Positions 1 through 5,431 of a stretch of 5,526 nucleotides of DNA are shown here, in pieces; positions within the stretch are counted from its first letter, which is position 1, and every line of letters starts with the position of its first letter. A program made the translations under genes and the position numbers. The DNA lies in the NCBI GenBank assembly GCA_023428365.1, contig JAEYYQ010000231.1, forward strand, positions 1-5,526, given 5' to 3'. The notes beneath the pieces are model-generated. The model made no database searches and was not told where the DNA came from. It saw nothing but the letters and a program-made list of their open reading frames with translations. The stretch comes from Pseudomonadota bacterium. GTDB taxonomy: Bacteria > Pseudomonadota > Alphaproteobacteria > Rhizobiales > Hyphomicrobiaceae.

Positions 1-219
1 GGCGTACTCAACAACACTGCTGGCAAGCAATCGGACAGCGCGGACGCTACCCTCACGCTTTCACGCGACAGCCTGAATAGCGTCATGCTGGGAGAAACAA
101 CGCTCGACAAGGCGATTGAAGATGGAACCATCAAAGTCACAGGAGATCGCGCCAAAATCAATCAGTTGGTAGCGATGCTCGATTCGTTCGACTTCTGGTT
201 CAACATCGTAACGCCGTGA
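1..219 (+). CDS. Alkyl sulfatase (MBL-fold SdsA/BDS1-like), C-terminal end only
   Basis: The left window edge cuts this gene; frame 1 is open from base 1 to a TGA at 217-219, giving 72 C-terminal residues. The fragment resembles the end of the SCP2-like C-terminal domain of linear alkyl sulfatases. It has an alternating beta-strand pattern (ATLTLSR at about residues 16-22), a helix with LGETTLDKAIEDG (30-42), the short strand TIKVTGD (43-49), an amphipathic helix AKINQLVAMLDSFD (51-64), and the typical ending FWFNIVTP. In that family an N-terminal metallo-beta-lactamase domain hydrolyses sulfate esters such as dodecyl sulfate, and this C-terminal domain helps bind the alkyl chain. The zinc ligands and any signal peptide lie outside the window. 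The gene converges on the minus-strand operon and probably has its own promoter. The call rests only on the terminal domain; an isolated SCP2-like protein is the main alternative. Confidence 0.72.
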   Translation, partial: GVLNNTAGKQSDSADATLTLSRDSLNSVMLGETTLDKAIEDGTIKVTGDRAKINQLVAMLDSFDFWFNIVTP

Positions 220-256
220 CGACGTTTCGATTCGCTCATCGGCTCCAGATCTTGCC

Positions 257-484
257 TCAGGCAGTGCCGGCGACCATCGTTTGAATTCGCTGAGAGGTAG
301 CCTGGAGTGCCGCAGATGCGTCTTGCCCCAGCGTACGAGACTGCAGGCGCACCATGGCACTCAGCATTGCGAGGTTGTTTTTCGTACGGTGAGCGACCTC
401 TTGCAGCAAAATTGACTTGGATTTCTCAGAGGCCACAACCTTTTCCATCTCCTTGCGGGGCAACCTGGGTTGACACTGCCGCAA
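257..484 (-). pseudogene. HisKA_2-type sensor histidine kinase remnant (H-box only)
   Basis: The frame runs from TTG at 484 (first ATG at 448) to TGA at 257-259, 75 residues at most. Residues 26-47 carry a clear HisKA_2 dimerisation/phospho-acceptor motif, with LLQEVAHRTKNNLAML (phospho-accepting His in AHRTKNN) followed by a second helix, SAMVRLQSRTLGQ...ALQATSQRIQTM. In complete kinases a further stretch (usually containing a vHxxL motif) and an HATPase domain follow. Here the frame stops a few residues after the RI motif, and neither of the other two minus-strand frames continues the homology. The N-terminal sensor region is missing too. The frame is the same as that of the upstream SDR gene and lies only one codon beyond its TAG. 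AAGGAG directly abuts the ATG at 448, which is too close to be a good Shine-Dalgarno sequence. It is most likely a decayed or recombination-derived piece of a kinase gene; a short expressed phospho-acceptor protein is possible but less likely. No other gene is seen between 220 and 487. Confidence 0.6.
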
Positions 485-487
485 AAA

Positions 488-1315
488 CTACTGGCTCGCC
501 GTGACGCCCCCGTCGATGAAAATGATCTGTCCCGTCATATAACTTCCGGCTAGGGCGGCGAGCATGATCACCTGCCCCGCTACCTCGAGCGGCTCGCCAA
601 TGCGACCCAAGGGGTTGCGCTCAAGGATGAACCGCTTGAATGCTTCGCGTTCAAGATGCGGCCGGATGCGATCGGACTGGATGAACGTCGGCGCCACGCC
701 ATTCACGGTGATGTTGTATGGTGCCAGTTCCATCGCATGCTGCTTCACCAGCATCGCGAGGCCGCCTTTGGTGGCGCAGTAGGCTGAATACCCCCGGTTA
801 CGTAGCGCCAATTGCGAGCGTACCGACAGCAAGTGGATATGGCGCCCCCCTTTGCCAGCCTCAATCTGGTGACGTGCTACTGCCTGCGACAGAAACATCG
901 CCGACTTGAGGTTCGTACGATAAACTTCGTCGAAGACCTCTTCAGTGACATCCAGCAGGCTCTGCTCGCGCTGGATGCCGACGCAGTTGACCAGAACATC
1001 GATCGGCCCGCCGACATTGGCGGCTGCATTGACACATGACCGGATGGAGTCGACGCGGCTGGCATCGATGTGCAGTCCTTTCGCGACACTTCCACTCGCC
1101 TTGATCGCGTCCGCCAACGCTTCGGCGCGCGACAGCGTGGGGCCTGCAATGGTGACGCGCGCTCCATGACGCGCCATCGCCCAGGCGATCGTCTCGCCGA
1201 GTGCGCCATAACCGCCAGGAATGAAGGCGTGCAGCCCCGAGATCGAAAACAACGAGTCGATGAGACCGATATCGATCCTCGGCGTCAGCCGCTCGCCCTC
1301 AACGTGAACTGTCAT
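488..1315 (-). CDS. Short-chain dehydrogenase/reductase (SDR)
   Basis: This 275-residue NAD(P)-dependent oxidoreductase is of the classical SDR type and presumably cytoplasmic. The Rossmann glycine motif is at 33-40 (PGGYGALG; the usual leading Thr is Pro). D84 sits where the D of the usual D-V motif binds the adenine. The NNAG equivalent is NCVG at 110-113. The catalytic set is N135, S164 (LLSVRS), Y179 and K183 (YCATK). After these come the PG-like loop VAPTF at 207-211 and the C-terminal MTGQ...IDGG at 260-270, a classical SDR ending. The ATG at 1315 overlaps the upstream oxidoreductase stop as ATGA, with GAGG seven bases upstream, so this start is well supported. It leaves about 25 residues before the first strand, longer than usual. 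The S-V-R and GYSAYCATKGG pattern recalls gluconate 5-dehydrogenase or 3-oxoacyl-ACP reductase-like SDRs. The substrate cannot be assigned, but operon position suggests it oxidises or reduces the imported solute. Confidence 0.9.
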   Translation of the reverse strand: MTVHVEGERLTPRIDIGLIDSLFSISGLHAFIPGGYGALGETIAWAMARHGARVTIAGPTLSRAEALADAIKASGSVAKGLHIDASRVDSIRSCVNAAANVGGPIDVLVNCVGIQREQSLLDVTEEVFDEVYRTNLKSAMFLSQAVARHQIEAGKGGRHIHLLSVRSQLALRNRGYSAYCATKGGLAMLVKQHAMELAPYNITVNGVAPTFIQSDRIRPHLEREAFKRFILERNPLGRIGEPLEVAGQVIMLAALAGSYMTGQIIFIDGGVTASQ

Positions 1316-2316
1316 GGTGTGACCTCAACCCCGGCAGCACGATAAACGTCTTCCATCAAGCGCAGCGTTTCGAGATTGTCGATGCGATCCGTCTCGAATG
1401 GAGCACCGGTCTCAATGCACTTTACAAAATGACCGATCGTACAATCGAAGCTTTCCTGATAACGCCCGACAAGGTCCACTTTTTCGGCATCCTGCTCCTG
1501 GCCAACCAGGAAAACCCTGTCGAGATACATGACCAGCGTTCCCTTAGTGCCGATGACTTCAAAGCGATCGCCATGCAATTGCGGATAACCCGGCGCGCAA
1601 ATGCATCCGTCAGCAATCGCAATCAGGCCGTTCGGATTTTCAAGCAATATGGAGGCGGTGTCCTCGCCCGGCAGACCTTCCGCCAGCCGGTTCAACCGCG
1701 CCGCGACAACGCGCAAAGGACCCGCGATCAGGCGCAGCACATCAAGATGATGGATCATGGTCTCGAAAACCAGATTGCGCCTAAAGCCAGTCAAATACGG
1801 CTGACGCTCGATCAGGAACGGAACCGTGCCCTCTCGCGGACACAGCCCTGAGCCGCGCACGGCGATGACCACGTGGCGCGGCACACCGATACGTCCCTCA
1901 TCGATCCAGCGACGCACTGTCATGTAGTGTGGACGATACCGATAATTCTCATGCACCATGAAGCGCACGCGATCCCCGACATCGCGCACCAGCGCTTCCG
2001 CTTCGGCAACCGTCGAGGTCATGGGCTTTTGAAGCATGACGTGAACCCCGGCATCGGCAGCGCGCAAGGTCAACGGACCATGAGAATCAACAGACGTCGC
2101 GATATCAACGAGGTTGAAGCCGCCGTCTGCGAAAAGCTGCTGGGGATCAGTGTAAACGCGCTCGATGCCGAACTCGGTCGCACGAGCCGCCGCCCGCTTT
2201 CCATCGATATCGCAGATCGCAACGACGGGAACGCCCGCCTTCTGCCACGCGCGCAGATGATAGAGGCTGATCATCCCAGCGCCGATCACCGCGGTCTTGA
2301 GGCCTTTCCTGGTCAT
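1312..2316 (-). CDS. Gfo/Idh/MocA family NAD(P)-dependent oxidoreductase
   Basis: This is a 334-residue protein of normal family length. The N-terminal Rossmann domain (about 5-120) opens with AVIGAGMIS at 9-17 and has an acidic D36 at the end of the second strand, favouring NAD(H) over NADP(H). The family signature lysine is K97 in LQKPM, the Gln variant of the EKP motif. Next come HENYRYRP at 122-129 and the active-site motif H189-x-x-D192 (ETMIHHLDVLR), which begins the substrate part of the C-terminal alpha/beta domain. Characterised relatives oxidise or reduce sugars, inositols, sugar acids and similar hydroxyl compounds. The start ATG at 2316 lies 16 bases after the preceding ATPase gene with only a weak purine-rich ribosome site (GAAGCGAGA), the loosest junction in the operon. 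Its stop overlaps the SDR start by four bases, so the two dehydrogenases are probably made together and may act in sequence. Exact substrate unknown. Confidence 0.92.
   Translation of the reverse strand: MTRKGLKTAVIGAGMISLYHLRAWQKAGVPVVAICDIDGKRAAARATEFGIERVYTDPQQLFADGGFNLVDIATSVDSHGPLTLRAADAGVHVMLQKPMTSTVAEAEALVRDVGDRVRFMVHENYRYRPHYMTVRRWIDEGRIGVPRHVVIAVRGSGLCPREGTVPFLIERQPYLTGFRRNLVFETMIHHLDVLRLIAGPLRVVAARLNRLAEGLPGEDTASILLENPNGLIAIADGCICAPGYPQLHGDRFEVIGTKGTLVMYLDRVFLVGQEQDAEKVDLVGRYQESFDCTIGHFVKCIETGAPFETDRIDNLETLRLMEDVYRAAGVEVTP
1323..1326 (-). promoter_or_regulatory. Ribosome binding site for the SDR gene
   Basis: GAGG inside the end of the Gfo/Idh/MocA gene is seven bases before the ATG at 1315. 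Together with the ATGA overlap it fixes the SDR start even though this gives a longer than usual N-terminal extension. Confidence 0.55.
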
Positions 2317-2332
2317 TTTGACGTGTCTCGCT

Positions 2333-2965
2333 TCAGTTCAATTTTTGCCGCTCGTCATTCAAAAGCGCGCCCAGGTAGTCTCGCGTCGGTGGATGCCCAA
2401 TGGCATCGCCATAGCTCTCAAAGGGCGTCACAGTGCCTTTGTTGACGAAGATAAACCGCTCACAGATCTCCGACAGAATCTCAAGATGAAATTTCTCGTT
2501 GGGATGGACGCAGAGGAAAACCAGCCGTCCCTCGCCGCGCAGCTTGCGGAAAAAATCCAGCATGAAGCCGATGTAACCATCTTGCGTATTGAACTGAGGT
2601 TCATCGAACAGGTGAACCACCGGATAATCCGAACCTGCCGGAGACAACAGGCTGTTCGGCACCAGTGTCCTGAAATGCCGGACCTGATACGATTGGTGAT
2701 AGTGGATGGCGAGACGGTCACGCTGATCGGTGCGCACGTGATGAATATCGCGGCCATTGACGAGAACGTTTCCCGACGTCGGCGCGTTCGAACCGGTGAT
2801 CAGCTCGAACAGCGTGGTCTTGCCGGAGCCGTTCGGTCCCATCATCCCGACAATGCACGGTTTCTCGATCACGAAATCCGCAGCGAGCCGAAACGTCGGC
2901 TGCCGCGATAGCAGACCCCGCGTATAGACCTTCTCGACCTGGTTGACGTGGAGCATGGGCTGCAT
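2333..2965 (-). CDS. Atypical ABC-type ATPase without signature motif (third ATPase of Liv operon)
   Basis: The product has 210 residues. It contains an aromatic A-loop residue (Y14), Walker A GPNGSGKT at 43-50, a Q-loop glutamine near 91 (YHQSYQ), Walker B VVHLFDEP at 116-123 with D121 and E122, and a switch histidine at H154 (FLCVHPNE). The segment between the Q-loop and Walker B is only 30 residues, against 73 in the neighbouring LivF and 86 in LivG. No LSGGQ-like signature is present; the nearest text is LLSPAGS at 106-112, too close to Walker B to be one. The helical subdomain is therefore largely missing, although the frame is intact and the flanking strands read normally. A canonical ABC dimer needs the partner's signature, so this protein is unlikely to form a standard ATPase pair with itself. 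ATG at 2965 is two bases after the livF stop with GGAG seven bases upstream; M4 at 2956 is an alternative start. The role is unknown; an accessory or regulatory ATPase for the importer is one possibility, a decayed duplicate another. Confidence 0.78.
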   Translation of the reverse strand: MQPMLHVNQVEKVYTRGLLSRQPTFRLAADFVIEKPCIVGMMGPNGSGKTTLFELITGSNAPTSGNVLVNGRDIHHVRTDQRDRLAIHYHQSYQVRHFRTLVPNSLLSPAGSDYPVVHLFDEPQFNTQDGYIGFMLDFFRKLRGEGRLVFLCVHPNEKFHLEILSEICERFIFVNKGTVTPFESYGDAIGHPPTRDYLGALLNDERQKLN

Positions 2966-2967
2966 CG

Positions 2968-3663
2968 CTACACTCCAATCAACTTGGTGCGAAGCGCCAT
3001 ATCGCTGCGGAGGTCCGCCGCCGGTCCTTCATATGCGATCCGGCCACGCCCCATGACGTAAACCCGGTCAGCGACGTCGAGTGCCGCCAGCGCATTCTGT
3101 TCGACAACGAGCGCCGCGATACCTTCATTTTTCAAACGGCGAATGGTGCGCATCACGTCCTGAACGATTTTTGGCGCGAGGCCCTGGCTGGGCTCATCGA
3201 ACAGGACCAGGCCGGGAGAGCCGAGCAACGCACGAGAAATTGCGACCATCTGCATTTCACCGCCCGACAGGTTTTCGCAATCCCGTGCCATGAGATGTTC
3301 AAGCGGTGAAAAGATCCCGAACATCTCATTCAGGGTCCAATTGCGAAACCGGGTCTTTTTGAAACCCAACTGCAAATTTCTCGCGACCGACAAACTGGGA
3401 AACACGCGCCTGTCATCCGGAACCCAGCCGATCCCCATGCGCGCGATCTCATGCGTGGCCTTGCTCGTGATAGCCGCGCCATCGAAGCTGATCACACCAC
3501 TGCGTGGTGGCGTCAGACCGAGGATCGAACGCAGTAGCGTCGTCTTTCCGGCACCATTCGCTCCCAATAACGCGACGATCTCGCCACTACCAACCGACAG
3601 GGACGGCCCGAACAGCACCTGAGTTTCACCGTAAAACGTGGAGATCGCATCGACGCGCAGCAT
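2968..3663 (-). CDS. livF: Branched-chain amino acid-type ABC transporter, ATP-binding protein LivF
   Basis: One of the two cytoplasmic ATPases of a HAAT-family importer, 231 residues, the normal LivF length. Domains in order: A-loop Y11, Walker A GANGAGKT at 34-41, the LivF-type Q-loop replacement VPDDRRVFPSLSV at 81-93 (family usual is PEGRRVFP), signature LSGGEMQ at 132-138, Walker B LVLFDEP at 152-158 with catalytic E157, D-loop QGLAP, and VVEQN where other ABC proteins have the switch His, a substitution typical of LivF. The start is the ATG at 3663, which shares its A with the livG stop (TGATG) and has GGGGAG eight bases upstream. An in-frame ATG at 3699 would add 12 non-homologous residues from within livG and is rejected. 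LivF pairs with LivG to drive transport through LivH/LivM. The solute may not be an amino acid, given the dehydrogenases downstream. Confidence 0.95.
   Translation of the reverse strand: MLRVDAISTFYGETQVLFGPSLSVGSGEIVALLGANGAGKTTLLRSILGLTPPRSGVISFDGAAITSKATHEIARMGIGWVPDDRRVFPSLSVARNLQLGFKKTRFRNWTLNEMFGIFSPLEHLMARDCENLSGGEMQMVAISRALLGSPGLVLFDEPSQGLAPKIVQDVMRTIRRLKNEGIAALVVEQNALAALDVADRVYVMGRGRIAYEGPAADLRSDMALRTKLIGV
2973..2976 (-). promoter_or_regulatory. Ribosome binding site for the third ATPase gene
   Basis: GGAG at the end of livF is seven bases before the ATG at 2965. It favours this start over the second in-frame ATG at 2956, although the protein alignment with LivF (which begins M-L-R-V) would suit the latter (M-L-H-V). 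Confidence 0.5.
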
Positions 3664-4409
3664 CACACCAGCTCCCCGAGTGATGAACGCTGCACCCATT
3701 TGTTCCGGCGCAACTCCTCCGGCGTGCCCTGAGCGATGACCTGCCCCCAGTGAATGACGGAAATGGCATCCGCCAGTTCGAACAGGAAACGCATGTCGTG
3801 CTCGATCATGACGATCGTCACGGACCGACGCAGCTCAGAGATCAATCGCGACAGCGCGCGCGTCGCATCAGTACCGAGCCCGGACGTTGGCTCGTCGAGA
3901 AACAGAATGCGCGGACGTGCGGCGAGAGCGACCCCGATTTCCAGCGCGCGACGCTCACCATAGGACAGCGCCTGCGCGGGAACCCATGCCTTATTCGCGA
4001 GGCCTACCTGATCGAGAACCCGCGTCGCCATATCGATCAACGAGGGATCAGCCAGCGGCGTACTCACGATGTTACGCCGGCGCTCTTTCACTTCGGGCAG
4101 CGCAATCATCACATTCTCGATGACCGCCGACTGATCGAACAGGTTCATCAACTGAAACGATCGAGAGATGCCAGTCCGTGCGATCTCTTGGGGCGAAAGC
4201 CCGGTAATATCCCGACCGTCGAATCGGATCGTGCCGCGATCGGGCTTGTGGCGACCGGTCAGGACATTGAAGCATGTCGTCTTGCCCGCGCCGTTCGGGC
4301 CCATGATGCCGCTGATCTGTCCCTCGTTCACCGACAACGAGATGTCTTCCAGCACTACGCGCGCACCGAACCGCTTATGAATATTGCGCGCCTCGAAGAG
4401 AGCCATCAT
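3663..4409 (-). CDS. livG: Branched-chain amino acid-type ABC transporter, ATP-binding protein LivG
   Basis: The second ATPase of the importer, 248 residues. Walker A GPNGAGKT is at 37-44, the Q-loop glutamine is Q86 in SRSFQLMNLF (a hallmark of LivG), the signature is LSYGERR at 148-154, Walker B ILFLDEP at 168-174 with E173, the D-loop is SGLG, and the switch His is H204 in MIEHDM. The C-terminal extension GQVIAQGTPEELRRN is also family-typical. LivG usually has about 250 residues. Two adjacent ATG codons are possible starts: 4409, overlapping the livM stop as ATGA, or 4406, overlapping as TGATG. A GGAG at 4415-4418 is five or eight bases upstream respectively, so the choice is uncertain by one residue. 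The frame stays open far upstream to 4868, but that part is out-of-frame livM sequence without LivG similarity and is excluded. It acts as a heterodimer with LivF at the inner membrane. Confidence 0.95.
   Translation of the reverse strand: MMALFEARNIHKRFGARVVLEDISLSVNEGQISGIMGPNGAGKTTCFNVLTGRHKPDRGTIRFDGRDITGLSPQEIARTGISRSFQLMNLFDQSAVIENVMIALPEVKERRRNIVSTPLADPSLIDMATRVLDQVGLANKAWVPAQALSYGERRALEIGVALAARPRILFLDEPTSGLGTDATRALSRLISELRRSVTIVMIEHDMRFLFELADAISVIHWGQVIAQGTPEELRRNKWVQRSSLGELV
3672..3677 (-). promoter_or_regulatory. Ribosome binding site deciding the livF start
   Basis: GGGGAG in the last livG codons sits eight bases before the ATG at 3663, supporting the TGATG-coupled start rather than the in-frame ATG at 3699. 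Confidence 0.7.
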
Positions 4410-5431
4410 GCGTGCTCCATCGTCGTGGCACGCGCCGGTGGTTGAGACTTCGATACACGGCCGAGCAGACGCTGCCCGATACCGGCGAGACCTTCCGGCT
4501 GGAACATCACCAGAATGACGAACATCAGTCCGTACCAGAGCAGCCATGTCTCGGTGAGGCCGCCGAGAACATCGCGCGCAACGAAGTAAATGATGACGCC
4601 CAGGATCGGTTCCCAGAAGCTGACAAGACCGCCGCCGATCAGCACCATCATGACGATCAGTCCGGACTGGTGGAGGCTCATGACGTCGGGGTAGGCGCTC
4701 TCCTGGGCCATGGCGAACAATCCGCCCGCGAGACCCGCAATCGCGGCAGACAGCACGAACGCCGCCCACTTGAACCACCACACATCGTAGCCCGCGAACG
4801 ACGCCCGCATCTCGTTTTGCCGGATCGCCTGCAACACGCGTCCGAATGGCGAGTTCACCAATCGCCACACCAGCACAGTCACGAGCATGAGAAGAATAGC
4901 CGTCACAGCGTAAAACGTGACGTTGTCGCTCAAATCAAAACTGACAAAGCCGAGATCCAGAGGCGGGCGCGGAATATTGAGCAAGCCATCCTCGCCGCCG
5001 GTCAGCCAGTGCAGTTTCATTGAGGCAAACCAGAAAATCTGGCCAAAGGCGATCGTCAAAAGCGCGTAGTAAATACCGCGCCGATGAGAAACTGCTGCGC
5101 CGACAATCGCGCCCGCGAAAGCCGCAGCGAAAATGGCCGCACCCAATCCACCGGCGAGACTGACAACGGCGAACTGCTGGAACAGACCGAATGCATAGGC
5201 GCCAACTCCGAAATAGGCGCCGTGTCCGAACGAATGCAGCCCCGTGTACCCGAACAGCAGATTGAATCCGAGCGCATAGATCATCCAGATCACGATCTCG
5301 ATTCCGAGATACTGATAAAGACCGATCGGACCGAGCCAGGCTGGCATGGTCGCAAGCGCGAGCGCCATCACCATCATGCCCGGTGTCATCCACCACGCGG
5401 CTTTGGGCGATATGTCGGACAGCGTGCGCAT
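4406..5431 (-). CDS. livM: Branched-chain amino acid-type ABC transporter, permease LivM
   Basis: An inner-membrane permease of 341 residues with about eight or nine hydrophobic segments (near residues 17-36, 43-61, 69-90, 92-114, 120-137, 172-192, 222-243, 256-285 and 295-311). Family motifs are NLLFGYTGLHSFGHGAYFGVGAY at 57-79 (given here by its key residues G61, G64, S67, G69, H70, G75, G77), the cytoplasmic coupling-helix region SPFGRVLQAIRQNEMRA at 194-210, the AGLAGGLFA helix at 232-240, and the C-terminal FQPEGLAG at 310-317. Residue E274 in SFWEPILG stands where LivM proteins usually have Gly. The start at 5431 gives the normal N-terminus, overlaps the livH stop as TGATG and has GGAGG four bases upstream. 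An in-frame ATG at 5524 would only add out-of-frame livH sequence. It pairs with LivH to form the solute path. Confidence 0.95.
   Translation of the reverse strand: MRTLSDISPKAAWWMTPGMMVMALALATMPAWLGPIGLYQYLGIEIVIWMIYALGFNLLFGYTGLHSFGHGAYFGVGAYAFGLFQQFAVVSLAGGLGAAIFAAAFAGAIVGAAVSHRRGIYYALLTIAFGQIFWFASMKLHWLTGGEDGLLNIPRPPLDLGFVSFDLSDNVTFYAVTAILLMLVTVLVWRLVNSPFGRVLQAIRQNEMRASFAGYDVWWFKWAAFVLSAAIAGLAGGLFAMAQESAYPDVMSLHQSGLIVMMVLIGGGLVSFWEPILGVIIYFVARDVLGGLTETWLLWYGLMFVILVMFQPEGLAGIGQRLLGRVSKSQPPARATTMEHA
4415..4418 (-). promoter_or_regulatory. Ribosome binding site for livG (two candidate ATGs)
   Basis: GGAG within the last livM codons is five bases from the ATG at 4409 and eight from the ATG at 4406. 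The eight-base spacing and TGATG overlap at 4406 match the livF junction exactly, so 4406 could be the true start; both remain possible. Confidence 0.5.

Noticed and set aside
250..264. Small palindrome TGCCTCAGGCA near the convergent gene ends
   Set aside because: The loop would be one base, no T-run follows on either strand, and it is short enough to occur by chance.
61..360. 99-residue minus-strand frame overlapping the alkyl sulfatase end and the kinase fragment
   Set aside because: It is antisense to a good C-terminal domain, shows no recognisable motif and does not continue the kinase homology past its stop, so it is a shadow frame.
461..472. Inverted repeat CAACC-TG-GGTTG just downstream of the SDR stop, considered as a terminator
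   Set aside because: The stem is only four or five base pairs and no T-run follows on the minus strand; it lies within the kinase-like frame.
1312..2316. Q-K-P in place of E-K-P in the Gfo/Idh/MocA enzyme as a sign of altered catalysis
   Set aside because: Q-K-P is a known variant in this family, and the lysine and the H189-x-x-D192 motif are intact.
1873..2911. Long plus-strand open frames opposite the Gfo/Idh/MocA and third ATPase genes
   Set aside because: They are antisense to well-supported genes, have no domain signatures, and such frames are expected opposite GC-rich coding sequence.
2968..3663. Missing switch histidine in LivF (VVEQN)
   Set aside because: Glu-Gln at this place is the normal state in LivF proteins, so it is not a defect.
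4410..4868. N-terminal extension of LivG starting at 4868
   Set aside because: The extra residues are out-of-frame livM sequence, Arg-rich and without LivG similarity; LivG homology begins at the paired ATGs at 4409/4406.
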